DNA from: Kiloniellaceae bacterium
GTDB lineage: Bacteria; Pseudomonadota; Alphaproteobacteria; Kiloniellales; J153
DNA length: 64,000 bases
Reading direction: 5' to 3'
Assembly (NCBI GenBank): GCA_021776095.1
Contig: JAJFGO010000102.1
Coordinates: 1-64,000 of the forward strand
Position numbers and translations under genes: made by a program. The notes under the pieces are model-generated. The model saw only the letters and a list, made by a program, of their open reading frames with translations, was not told the DNA's origin and made no database searches. This document shows positions 55,719 to 63,916 of the stretch, one piece after another. Within the stretch, counting starts at the first letter, position 1, and each line of letters begins with the position of its first letter.

Positions 55719-56891
55719 ATGAACAAGTTCGAAGACCAGGATTTCCCGGAAATCCGAGAGGCCGTACGGGCCCTCTGCGCTGACTATCAGGGCGACTATT
55801 GGCGCGATCTGGACCGGGAGCGGGCGTATCCCCAAGCTTTCGTCGATGCCTTGACGAAGGCCGGTTATTTGGCGGCCTTAATCCCCGAAGCGTACGGCGG
55901 CAGCGGCCTGCCGCTCTCCGCCGCCACAGCGATCCTGGAAGAAGTCCACACCAGCGGCGGCAACGGTGCCGCCTGCCATGCCCAGATGTACACCATGGGC
56001 ACGATCTTGCGTCACGGCAACGAGGCCCAGAAGCAGCGCTGGCTGCCGGAGATCGCGGCCGGGCGCCTGCGCTTGCAAGCCTTCGGCGTCAGCGAGCCAA
56101 CCAGCGGCACCGATACCCTGAGCCTGACCACCACGGCGCGGCGGACCGGCGATCATTATTTGGTCAACGGGCAGAAGGTTTGGACCAGCCGGGCCGAGTA
56201 TTCCGACCTCATGATCCTCCTGGCGCGAACCACGCCCAAGGCGGACGTGGCCCGCAAGGGCGAGGGCCTGTCGGTGCTGGTGGTGGATTTGAAGGCGGCA
56301 ACGCAGGGAGAAAAGCCACCCGTGGTGGTGCGGCCGATCCGCACCATGCTGAACCACGCCACCACCGAGGTCTTCATCAGCGATCTACGCGTCCCGGTGG
56401 AAAACCTGATTGGCGAGGAGGGGCGGGGCTTTCGCTATATTCTGGACGGCATGAATGCCGAGCGCATCTTGATTGCCTCGGAATGTTTGGGCGACGCGCG
56501 CTGGTTTATCGAGAAAGCCAGCGCCTATGCCAAAGAGCGGCGTGTCTTCGGCCGGGCCATCGGCCAGAATCAGGGCGTTCAGTTTCCCATTGCGCGCGCC
56601 TATGCCCAGGCCCAGGCGGCGACCCTTATGGTGCGCCAGGCGGCCGCCTTGTTCGAAGCGGGACAGCCCTGCGGCGCCGAGGCTAACATGGCGAAAATGC
56701 TCGCCTCCGAGGCTTCTTGGGCCGCCGCCGAAAGCTGCCTGCAAACCCACGGCGGTTATGGTTTCGCCGAGGAGTACGACGTCGAGCGCAAGTACCGCGA
56801 GGCGCGGCTCTATCAGGTTGCGCCGATCTCAACCAACCTGATTCTGGCCTATCTGGCCGAGCATGTTCTCGGCCTACCACGGTCGTATTAG
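55719..56891 (+). CDS. Acyl-CoA dehydrogenase
   Basis: 390 residues from the ATG at 55719. FAD-binding segments (FGVSEPTSGTDTLSLTT; WTSRAEYSDLMILLART), C-terminal domain GRAIGQNQGVQFPIARAYA and QTHGGYGFAEEYDVERKYREAR, with a Glu at the catalytic base position. Introduces the alpha,beta double bond in an acyl-CoA. The CoA-transferase follows 3 bases later and a hydratase after that, forming one operon. Confidence 0.92.
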   Translation: MNKFEDQDFPEIREAVRALCADYQGDYWRDLDRERAYPQAFVDALTKAGYLAALIPEAYGGSGLPLSAATAILEEVHTSGGNGAACHAQMYTMGTILRHGNEAQKQRWLPEIAAGRLRLQAFGVSEPTSGTDTLSLTTTARRTGDHYLVNGQKVWTSRAEYSDLMILLARTTPKADVARKGEGLSVLVVDLKAATQGEKPPVVVRPIRTMLNHATTEVFISDLRVPVENLIGEEGRGFRYILDGMNAERILIASECLGDARWFIEKASAYAKERRVFGRAIGQNQGVQFPIARAYAQAQAATLMVRQAAALFEAGQPCGAEANMAKMLASEASWAAAESCLQTHGGYGFAEEYDVERKYREARLYQVAPISTNLILAYLAEHVLGLPRSY

Positions 56892-56894
56892 GCC

Positions 56895-58019
56895 ATGGGT
56901 ACGCCGCTGGAAGGCCTGCTCGTGGTCAGTCTTGAACAGGCGGTGGCCGCGCCTTATTGCAGCGCCCGCCTGGCCGATGCCGGCGCGCGGGTCATCAAGG
57001 TCGAACGGCCGGAGGGCGATTTCGCCCGTGGCTACGACCGGGTCGCCAAAGGCGAGAGCGCCTATTTCGTCTGGCTTAACCGGGGTAAGGAATCGGTCGC
57101 GCTCGATATCAAGACCCCGGACGACAAGGCCCTCCTGGAGCGCTTGATCGCGCGTGCCGATATTTTCATTCAGAACCTGGCGCCTGGCGCGGCAGGGCGG
57201 GCCGGTTTCGCTAGCGCCGAATTGCGCGCCCGGCATCCGCGTCTCATCACAGTGGATATTAGCGGCTATGGCGAGGATGGCCCCTATGCCAAGATGAAGG
57301 CCTACGACCTCTTAGTTCAGGCGGAGACCGGCTTGGCCGCGGTCACCGGACGGCCCGAGGGGCCGGGCCGGGTCGGCGTTTCGGTGTGCGATATCGGCGC
57401 CGGTATGTATGCCTACATGGCGGTGCTGGAGGCAGTGATTTCGCGCGGCCAGGACGGGCAAGGGCGGGGGCTTGCGGTGTCGCTTTTCGATGCCCTGGCC
57501 GATTGGATGAACGTGCCTTTCCTGCATCAGGTCTATGGCGGCCGGGCCCCGGACCGGGTCGGCCTCAACCACCCTTCGATTGCGCCTTACGGCGTCTATG
57601 CCGCTGGCGACGGCGGCGAGGTGGTGATCTCGATCCAGAACGAGCGCGAATGGGTCCGGCTGTGCGCCGAGGTTTTTCAGCGCCCCGAGATGGCGGGCGA
57701 CCCGCGCTTCAGCGACAACCCGGCACGGGTCGCCAACCGTGCGGCCCTGGACCGAGAGATCGCCGCTGCCCTGGCGCCGCTGACCCGCGACGGCATGATC
57801 GAACGTTTGCGCGCGGCGGAGATTGCCTACGGCGCGGTCAATTCCATCGCCGACCTAGCCGCGCACCCGCAATTGCGCCGGGTGGAAATCGAGACCCCTG
57901 GGGGCGCGCTGGAGGTGATCGCCCCGCCGGCGCGAAGCTCTGACGGTCCGGCGTCTTTCGCCCCGGTGCCGGCGCTCGATCAACATGGCGCGGCCATCCG
58001 TCGGGAATTTTCGGCATGA
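56895..58019 (+). CDS. CoA-transferase family III (CaiB/BaiF)
   Basis: 374 residues. Family III signature: EQAVAAPYCSARLADAGARVIKVERP, the catalytic Asp in VSLFDALADW, HPRLITVDISGYGEDGP, and HPSIAPYGVY. Moves CoA between carboxylic acids. Its stop overlaps the hydratase start (ATGA), so the two are coupled. Confidence 0.92.
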   Translation: MGTPLEGLLVVSLEQAVAAPYCSARLADAGARVIKVERPEGDFARGYDRVAKGESAYFVWLNRGKESVALDIKTPDDKALLERLIARADIFIQNLAPGAAGRAGFASAELRARHPRLITVDISGYGEDGPYAKMKAYDLLVQAETGLAAVTGRPEGPGRVGVSVCDIGAGMYAYMAVLEAVISRGQDGQGRGLAVSLFDALADWMNVPFLHQVYGGRAPDRVGLNHPSIAPYGVYAAGDGGEVVISIQNEREWVRLCAEVFQRPEMAGDPRFSDNPARVANRAALDREIAAALAPLTRDGMIERLRAAEIAYGAVNSIADLAAHPQLRRVEIETPGGALEVIAPPARSSDGPASFAPVPALDQHGAAIRREFSA

Positions 58020-58873
58020 CGAAAAACGACGCGGAAGACTGGCATCCCTGGATCGGGCGGACCGAGACCCACGAGGATATCATCGATCCGGTTCGGGCCC
58101 GGGCCATGCAGGCGACCCTGGACGATCCCAATGCCCCCCTGCAAGCTGGCGCGCCTCTGCCGCCCCTGTGGCATTGGCTTTATTTCTGGTCGGCCAAGCC
58201 GCAGGCGACGCTCGGACCGGACGGGCACGCCGCGCGGGGCGGCTTTCTACCGCCGATCGATCTGCCCCGGCGCATGTGGGCCGGCAGCCGGGTCGATTTC
58301 CATGGGCCGCTGTCGCTCGGTGCGCAGGCGTCCCGGCGATCCAGTATCGCCGACATTCGCTTCAAGGAGGGGCGTAGCGGGCGGCTCGCCTTCGTCACCG
58401 TGCGCCACGAAGTGTGGGTGGCGGATACGCTTTGTCTGACCGACGAGCACGATATCGTCTATCGTGAAGCGGCCCGTGCCGGGGACGCCCCGCCGTCCCG
58501 AGAGGCTGCGCCAGGGGACGCGCCTTGGTTGCGCGAATGGCGGCCCGACCCGGTCTTGCTGTTCCGCTATTCGGCGCTGACCTTCAACGGCCACCGCATC
58601 CATTACGATCACCCCTATGCCACCGGGGTCGAGGGCTATCCCGGCTTGATCGTGCATGGGCCTCTACTGGCCACCCTGATGGCCGAACTGGCCCGGGCCG
58701 AGCGGCCGGCCTCAGATATCGTACGCTTCGAATTCCGCGCCCTCAGCCCGATTTTCGATACCGCGCCTTTCACCGTGGCCGGCCGGCCCGAGAACGCCGA
58801 AGGAAGCGCCGAGGTCTGGGTCGCCGACCCCGAGGGTCTGATTGCCATGCGCGGCCGGGTCGTCTTTGCTTGA
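58016..58873 (+). CDS. MaoC/HTD2-like acyl-CoA hydratase (mesaconyl-/3-methylfumaryl-CoA hydratase-like)
   Basis: 285 residues of double hot-dog type. LPPLWHWLYFWSAKPQ, GFLPPIDLPRRMWAGSR and FRYSALTFNGHRIHYDHPYA are marks of the HTD2/Meh family, which hydrates mesaconyl-C4-CoA or 3-methylfumaryl-CoA. With the adjacent CoA-transferase and dehydrogenase this gives activation, oxidation and hydration of a branched or dicarboxylic acyl-CoA. Which acid is not evident. Confidence 0.85.
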   Translation: MTKNDAEDWHPWIGRTETHEDIIDPVRARAMQATLDDPNAPLQAGAPLPPLWHWLYFWSAKPQATLGPDGHAARGGFLPPIDLPRRMWAGSRVDFHGPLSLGAQASRRSSIADIRFKEGRSGRLAFVTVRHEVWVADTLCLTDEHDIVYREAARAGDAPPSREAAPGDAPWLREWRPDPVLLFRYSALTFNGHRIHYDHPYATGVEGYPGLIVHGPLLATLMAELARAERPASDIVRFEFRALSPIFDTAPFTVAGRPENAEGSAEVWVADPEGLIAMRGRVVFA

Positions 58874-58904
58874 CCGGGCCGGGGAAGCCCCGCACAACCT
58901 CTCT

Positions 58905-59291
58905 ATGAGCGAGCCAACGACAAACATCCTGGCCCTGATTGCGGGGGGCGACCTTGCGGGGCTTCAAGCGGCCCTAGGCGCCGGTGGGGATGCCCAGGTA
59001 CGCGACCGCTGGGGTGTGACCGCCCTGATGCATGGGGCGGCCCGGGGCCACCTGGAGATTGTCGATCTGCTGCTGGAGCACGGCGCGGATGCGGCTCAAA
59101 CCAGCCACGCCGGCAACTCCGCCCTTATGGCGGCTGTCGCGCGCGGCCACCTCGACGTCGCGGCGCGCTTGCTCGACGCCGGCTGCGACGCGGCGCACCA
59201 AAACAAATGGGGCCTCTCGGCCTACGATTGGGCCGTGTGGCCGTCCAATTCGGCGGAGACCGTCAATCTCCTGCAAGCCCGGGCCGGCTGA
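58905..59291 (+). CDS. Ankyrin-repeat protein
   Basis: 128 residues from the ATG at 58905. Two full ankyrin repeats (GVTALMHGAARGHLEIVDLLLEHGADA-like, then NSALMAAVARGHLDVAARLL) flanked by partial ones. No signal or enzyme domain; a small protein-binding scaffold. It follows the hydratase after 31 bases and may share its transcript. Confidence 0.85.
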   Translation: MSEPTTNILALIAGGDLAGLQAALGAGGDAQVRDRWGVTALMHGAARGHLEIVDLLLEHGADAAQTSHAGNSALMAAVARGHLDVAARLLDAGCDAAHQNKWGLSAYDWAVWPSNSAETVNLLQARAG

Positions 59292-59327
59292 ACGGCCGAC
59301 CTCGGGCCCGGCGCAGGCCGGCGGTTT

Positions 59328-59900
59328 TTAGAGCGATCCCTCGACAGCGGTGAGACCCAGGGCATCCCAGGCCAACATGCCGCCCCGATAATAGTATATC
59401 TTGTCGACCGGGAAGCCCTCGCGGACCATCGCCTTCATGGCGCTCGGGCTCTGCGGGCAGACCGGCCCGTTGCAATAACCCAAGACTTTCTTAGCCTCGG
59501 CGCAATCGAGCGCGCCGCTAACTCGTTTGCATCCCAGTTCATCCAGGCGCTGGGCGATTTCCGTATAGGGTATGTGAATGCTGCCCGGAATCGTTGCCTT
59601 GAGGTGCCATTCGATCTCCCGCATGTCGACCACCAGGAAGGTATCGTCATTCAGGGCTTGTAGGACTTCGATCTCGCTAACCGGGTGAATACCCTCGACC
59701 GGCACAATGGGTTGCAGCCAACCCTTGTTCTTGGCGCATGGCGTCATGGCCCGCGTAATTTCCAAGGGGCCGTCGGCCGTCATGACCTTATGTGCTCGGG
59801 CCTCGCCGATGATACGCAGCTTTTCCGGCTCGTCGGCGCGCGCGCCAATGGTTCCGAGGCAAACCAACAATAGGCAATATACGAAAATTCTCACGGACAT
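59328..59900 (-). CDS. Exported rhodanese-domain protein
   Basis: 190 residues. Sec signal (residues 1-22, ending GARA), then a rhodanese domain with VVDMREIEWHL, IPGSIHIPY and an active-site loop YCNGPVCPQS (Cys142, with a second Cys at 147 in place of the usual Arg-ending loop). Another Cys pair (Cys123 and Cys132) lies before it. A periplasmic sulfur or persulfide transfer role is likely. A SqrR/BigR-like operator lies in its promoter region. Very strong ribosome site (AGGGAGGG). Confidence 0.88.
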   Translation of the reverse strand: MSVRIFVYCLLLVCLGTIGARADEPEKLRIIGEARAHKVMTADGPLEITRAMTPCAKNKGWLQPIVPVEGIHPVSEIEVLQALNDDTFLVVDMREIEWHLKATIPGSIHIPYTEIAQRLDELGCKRVSGALDCAEAKKVLGYCNGPVCPQSPSAMKAMVREGFPVDKIYYYRGGMLAWDALGLTAVEGSL

Positions 59901-59965
59901 CCCTCCCTTTGACCCTTGCTCCTAGAGACGGCGGTCTTCACGCTAATTCGAAAAATTTACTATAT

Positions 59966-59981
59966 ATTCGAATGTTTGAAT
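59966..59981 (-). promoter_or_regulatory. SqrR/BigR-like operator (ATTC-N8-GAAT) upstream of the rhodanese gene
   Basis: ATTCGAATGTTTGAAT matches the ATTC-N8-GAAT pattern I recall for the persulfide-responsive repressor SqrR. The surrounding bases extend the symmetry (ATATTCGAA against TTTGAATAT, one mismatch). It is about 65 bases upstream of the rhodanese start in the most AT-rich stretch of the region. No ArsR-family gene is present in this window, so the regulator would be encoded elsewhere. Confidence 0.55.
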
Positions 59982-60377
59982 ATGTTTGATTTGGATCAAT
60001 TGGGGCGTAGCGCGGAGCCTGGACGCGGATCTAAATGCAATCGCCTGTGACGTCGATTGTCACAGAAAGGATACACGTCCGCCGTGCCAAGTCGGCCATT
60101 CTGCGCACGCAGTGGAATGCAGTCGTTAACACGGCAATCGTATGCGCCCAGAAAAATGTGCGCGTAGCCAAGTACTTGCCGTGACGTTTCAGTTTGATTG
60201 AGCGGCCTTGAATTAACCACGTAACAATTTTCGTTAAAATTGAATCGGCTTGAAACCCGCAGAAAACCTGACTTTGCGAAATGGTCCGTTAACTCCTCTG
60301 TGTTTAAATACTAGCAACCGATAAGACGGGACGATCGGTTCCGGGTCATAAATCGGGTCAAGAAGTGGAGTTAAGCG
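59982..60377. other. Non-coding interval between rhodanese and mlaC with inverted repeats
   Basis: About 400 bases with no convincing gene. Two small dyads stand out: CTGTGAC (60045-60051) with GTCACAG (60059-60065), and CAATTTT (60225-60231) with AAAATTG (60236-60242). The first resembles CRP/FNR-type arms but its spacing (TGTGA-N9-TCACA) is too wide for a standard site. The region must hold the mlaC promoter; I cannot place it firmly. Confidence 0.5.
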
Positions 60378-61145
60378 ATGAAGCGAGGCGGCGCGGATAG
60401 TCGGTCCAGAAGGGGTTTCATGGCCTTGGCCGTCGCGTGCGGTCTTGGCTTTGGTTTTGGAAGCGCCTGGGCCGTGGAACCGCAGCTCGAGCTTCATCCG
60501 GCCAGTGGCGAACCGCAAAAATCGGCCGCCACCCTCATCCAAGACCTGGGTGTCCAGACGGCCCAGGCCTTAGCCTCAAAGAAAGCTGAAAAGCCGGCCG
60601 GACGCCGGGAACTGCTGCGCCAACTGGTGCGCCAGGGCTTCGACCTGGAGATGACCAGTCAGTTCGTCCTGGGCAAGTACTGGAACCGGGCCAGCGGCAC
60701 GCAGCGCGCCGAGTTTCTGGACCTCTTTACCGAATACCTTCTGAACAGCTACTCCCGTCACCTCGGCTCTTACCAGGCTGAAACCTTGTCGGTCGTTTCC
60801 AGCAACCTGGTCGGCGACCAGGACATTCTAGTCGAGACAAAAGTCGCCGGCGTCGATGGCCCCGCGGCTCCGGTCTGGCGCGTGCGTGCGATTGACGGCG
60901 CTTACAAGATCATCGACGTGACCGTGGATGGGGTTAGCCTGGCGCTGACCCAGCGCCGGGAGTTCGCGTCCGTGGTCAACCGGGTCGGGCTCGACGGCCT
61001 GTTGAAACTGCTGCGCGAAAAGTTGGAGATCCAGGCCAAGACGATGGATCTGGACACCGACCGGCCGTCCCATGCGTCTCTTCTGGGCAGTATCCTGTCG
61101 TCGCCTGGCGCCAATCGGCTGGATATCTTCGTCGCCGGGCAGTAA
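60378..61145 (+). CDS. mlaC: MlaC/Ttg2D family phospholipid-binding protein
   Basis: 255 residues. Tat-like signal (SRRGFMALAVACGLGFGFGSAWA), then the MlaC fold: RRELLRQLVRQGFDLEMTSQFVLGKYWN, FLDLFTEYLLNSYSRHL, VWRVRAIDGAYKIIDVTVDGVSLALTQRREF. Shuttles phospholipid across the periplasm for the Mla pathway. No mlaD, mlaE or mlaF gene is adjacent, so this is a stand-alone copy. Confidence 0.88.
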   Translation: MKRGGADSRSRRGFMALAVACGLGFGFGSAWAVEPQLELHPASGEPQKSAATLIQDLGVQTAQALASKKAEKPAGRRELLRQLVRQGFDLEMTSQFVLGKYWNRASGTQRAEFLDLFTEYLLNSYSRHLGSYQAETLSVVSSNLVGDQDILVETKVAGVDGPAAPVWRVRAIDGAYKIIDVTVDGVSLALTQRREFASVVNRVGLDGLLKLLREKLEIQAKTMDLDTDRPSHASLLGSILSSPGANRLDIFVAGQ

Positions 61146-61223
61146 CCGGCCACCCAAAAAAGACCCGCCTGCGGACAGCGGCAAAAGACGCCGCGGGGAC
61201 CGATCCAAATTGTCTTGCCGGGC

Positions 61224-61715
61224 TTACCTGCTCTTCAACCCGAAATGATCGCGTAATGTGGCGGCTGTCGCGTCCGTGACATAGTAGATGCCATCCTCAA
61301 TCGCCGAGTGATCCTCGTTCCACTTGGTCGCCTTGAAGTCCCAGCCGATGAGATGAATCTGCTTTTCCGGGTCCTGAACCAGGCGGCGCAGGCGCCGGCT
61401 GAGTACCGCCTGAAAATGCGACAGGACCTTCATGTCGCTGTCGTTGGCTGCGGCCAATAGCTCTTTCTGGCTCACCCGCCCACGTTTCTTAGCGAACAGC
61501 CTAAGGCGCACCCGGTGATGTTCCGGTAAACCGTGCATGAGCCGCGCCGCGAGATCGGGCGTGAGATTGAAGGGTTCTTTCCACAGCAAGTTCGCGCGTT
61601 TTTTTTCCGGCGCCTTCGAGGACAGGAAATCGGCCCCGGCCAGAGTCTGGATAATTTCGCGTTTGGTTCCGTCGGAAAGGCGGCGAAACTCAGACTGCTC
61701 GATGACGATCCGCAT
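61224..61715 (-). CDS. Protein of unknown function, basic and helical
   Basis: 163 residues, cytoplasmic, with many Arg/Lys and two likely helix pairs. KREIIQTLAGADFLSS at the N-terminus and a C-terminal YYVTDATAATLRDHFGL are the most ordered parts. No family recognised. A nucleic-acid-binding role is possible from charge alone but not shown. Confidence 0.65.
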   Translation of the reverse strand: MRIVIEQSEFRRLSDGTKREIIQTLAGADFLSSKAPEKKRANLLWKEPFNLTPDLAARLMHGLPEHHRVRLRLFAKKRGRVSQKELLAAANDSDMKVLSHFQAVLSRRLRRLVQDPEKQIHLIGWDFKATKWNEDHSAIEDGIYYVTDATAATLRDHFGLKSR

Positions 61716-61946
61716 AATTGGCCTCCGGATAGGGTGTCGTCAGGACTTACGAAAACCGCGTGCCGTGCGTGTTTAGTGCCGGTCCAGGATCGCAGATCAG
61801 GAGGCAATTCGCAAACCCGCGGCCCGAGGAAAACCGGAAAAATAGGCGCGGTCCGGATCGACCTTGACCCAAATCAATGCGCGTCGAGGCGGCACGCTGG
61901 ACCTTGCGAGGGCGGAATGGGTAAGGCGTCAGGGAGATGCGAGAGG

Positions 61947-62249
61947 ATGAATCGAGGGCTCCGGATTGGCGCGGTCGCCGGGTGTTTCCTCATGGCTGCG
62001 ATCCTTATTTCTTTCGGGCCCGCGCGCGCCGCCGGTTGGCAAGAAGATCTGACCCGGCAAATCCTGCACGACGAAGCTTGCGAAGTTAGCTTCATGAGCC
62101 AAGTCGTGGAACGGATCGTGGAGGGCCGCCGCGTCATCATGGCGAAGGTTCGCTGCGAAGATAGACGGAGCTTCGATGCGATGCGGCCCGGTGACGACGA
62201 GGCATTCCAGTTCAAGGCTTGCGAGGTACCGAATGCGGAGACTTGCTGA
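61947..62249 (+). CDS. Small exported protein of unknown function
   Basis: 100 residues from an ATG at 61947 directly after GAGAGG. Sec signal with cleavage after ARA (residue about 29); the mature part is about 70 residues with four Cys-containing positions (DEACEV, VRCED, KACEV, ETC) that may form two disulfides. Its end overlaps the cytochrome c gene by 17 bases. Confidence 0.65.
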   Translation: MNRGLRIGAVAGCFLMAAILISFGPARAAGWQEDLTRQILHDEACEVSFMSQVVERIVEGRRVIMAKVRCEDRRSFDAMRPGDDEAFQFKACEVPNAETC

Positions 62250-62556
62250 CTTTACGATCGCTGCCATGGTCTTGGTTGCCGGGGGCCTTGGGTTAGGTGG
62301 CCCGGTGCGTGCCGCCGATCCCCAGGAGGGATACCGGCTGGCCAGTCAATGGTGCACGACCTGTCATGTTGTCGCGCCCGATCAGGCAGGTAGCGATGCG
62401 GCGCGTCCCTTCGATTCGATCGCGAACGATCCGAACTTCACCGAGGACGGTATCAGGGCCTGGCTGGTCGACCCGCATCCGCCGATGCCCAACCCGAATC
62501 TCAGCACCGCAGAGATCGATGCTCTGATCGCTTACCTAAAGAGCCTAAGGCCCTAG
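62233..62556 (+). CDS. Small c-type cytochrome
   Basis: 107 residues from an ATG at 62233. Signal peptide (residues 1-27, ending VRA), one haem-binding CTTCH (Cys41, Cys44, His45) and the likely Met ligand at 85 (PPMPNPN). Class I, periplasmic electron carrier. It starts inside the preceding gene, suggesting co-translation. Converges with the transporter gene, overlapping by 4 bases. Confidence 0.9.
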   Translation: MRRLADFTIAAMVLVAGGLGLGGPVRAADPQEGYRLASQWCTTCHVVAPDQAGSDAARPFDSIANDPNFTEDGIRAWLVDPHPPMPNPNLSTAEIDALIAYLKSLRP

Positions 62557-63095
62557 GCGCCGAGCTCGGCCGGGCTTGGGCGGGCCCATTTCATCAAGGC
62601 GCGGAACGGGACCAACATGGCCATGGCCATGGCCATTTTGGCGCCGTAGTCGCCCAGGGCCCAGGTGGTCCAGGGCAGGCCGGTGCCGGCGAAGGCCAAG
62701 GCGAAGAACAGCGCCGTATCCAGCGCCGATGCCAAGGTCGAGGACACCAGCGGCGCCTGCCACCAGGCGCCCTGGCGCAAGCGGTCGAAGATCGCGATGT
62801 CCAAAAGTTGCGCCAGCAGGAAGGCCAGGCCCGAAGCCATCGCGATCCTGGGGCCGGCGGCCACAACCGATAGAACCACCGCCGCCGCGAAGCCGACATA
62901 GACAACATTGCGCGCGGCCTTGGGCCCCAGCGCCCGATTGGTCAGATCGGTGACCAGGAACGACACTGGATAAGTGAGGGCCCCCCAGGTCAACCAGTCG
63001 TTGATCGGAAATTGCACGGCCACGTTGGAGGCGGTGACGATAACAATCATCGCCACAATGCCCAGAATGACCCCGCGCGCGGTACTGCGTTCCAT
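62553..63095 (-). CDS. VUT family (YhhQ-like) queuosine-precursor transporter
   Basis: 180 residues from the ATG at 63095 (a TTG at 63104 is possible). About six membrane helices with the family motifs FPINDWLTWGALTYPVSFLVTDLTNR, a polar Glu-free core and FRALMKWARP near the end. Members take up preQ0/preQ1. No riboswitch signature could be identified in the short upstream region. Confidence 0.88.
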   Translation of the reverse strand: MERSTARGVILGIVAMIVIVTASNVAVQFPINDWLTWGALTYPVSFLVTDLTNRALGPKAARNVVYVGFAAAVVLSVVAAGPRIAMASGLAFLLAQLLDIAIFDRLRQGAWWQAPLVSSTLASALDTALFFALAFAGTGLPWTTWALGDYGAKMAMAMAMLVPFRALMKWARPSPAELGA

Positions 63096-63172
63096 GATTC
63101 TCAATCTATGAGCCTTCGTCGGCCGGAATAGCGGCTCTCTCCTATACCAGGCGGGCCGGCGCGTCGAGTCTC

Positions 63173-63916
63173 CTAGGCCTTGGGCCCTGGCAAGACTGGG
63201 CTGCCCACGACCAGGCTCAGACTGTCTGCCGCCCGGCCGCGGTTGAGCGAGATTTCGGCTAGGCCGTTGGCGTTCTCGTACCAGAAGGCCGTACCGTGCG
63301 GTTGTCCAGAGAAGGTTCGCGCCCGCCTTAGGCGCTGCCCCGCGGCCTCCAGGGTGGCGTCCGGCGCCAGGGAGGCGGCGCGCAGGCCGGTGATCGCGTT
63401 GCCGTAATGATCCAGATAGATCACCTCCGCCAGGTCGTCGGGCCAGTCCGTGCCGGGGGCTTGGGCGGCTTCGTCGGCGCCGCGTTCGCGTCCCGGCGGC
63501 GCCTCGCCGCGCGCCAGCCGGGCGGCCACCGGGGCGAAGAGGTCGCGGCCGTGGAACGAGGCCGAGAGACGCTCGGGCCGCCAGGTGATCTCCCAGACCC
63601 GGCTGCCGGGCTCGGCCCGCGCGGCCAGGGCGAAGAGGCCGTTGTCGGGGCCGACGTACCAGCGCCCGCCGGCCTGAAGCGCGAGCGGCTTGCGCGGGCC
63701 CCCGACGCCGGGGTCCACCACTCCCAAGATCACGGTTCCGGCCGGGACCTCCCGCGTGTAGGCGGCGAGCAGATAGGCCGAGGCGCGCGGATCGAAGGCC
63801 GGCGCGTCGCTGAACAGCGGAATGACCGGCACGCCCGGCGCCTCGCGGGCCAATACGGCCGTCATTTGTCCAAGATAGGGGCCGTCGGTTCCAAAATCTG
63901 TGAACAGGAGGATCAT
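63173..63916 (-). CDS. SAM hydroxide adenosyltransferase family protein (SAM hydrolase)
   Basis: 247 residues from an ATG at 63916 that gives the family N-terminus (MILLFTDFGTDGPYLGQM). VVDPGVGGPRKPLALQ, PDNGLF, FHGRDLFAPVAARLA and YLDHYGNAITGL are DUF62/SAM-hydrolase signatures; the Asp-Arg-His set used to split SAM into adenosine and methionine appears intact. Upstream bases to 63997 contain a TTGCAA-like -35 element on this strand. Confidence 0.88.
   Translation of the reverse strand: MILLFTDFGTDGPYLGQMTAVLAREAPGVPVIPLFSDAPAFDPRASAYLLAAYTREVPAGTVILGVVDPGVGGPRKPLALQAGGRWYVGPDNGLFALAARAEPGSRVWEITWRPERLSASFHGRDLFAPVAARLARGEAPPGRERGADEAAQAPGTDWPDDLAEVIYLDHYGNAITGLRAASLAPDATLEAAGQRLRRARTFSGQPHGTAFWYENANGLAEISLNRGRAADSLSLVVGSPVLPGPKA

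Noticed and set aside
60045-60065. CRP/FNR binding site
   Set aside because: The TGTGA and TCACA arms are 9 bp apart rather than 6, so it does not fit the standard geometry.
59996-60220. A 74-codon minus-strand frame between rhodanese and mlaC
   Set aside because: No ribosome site, no recognisable motif, and it crosses several dyads typical of regulatory DNA.
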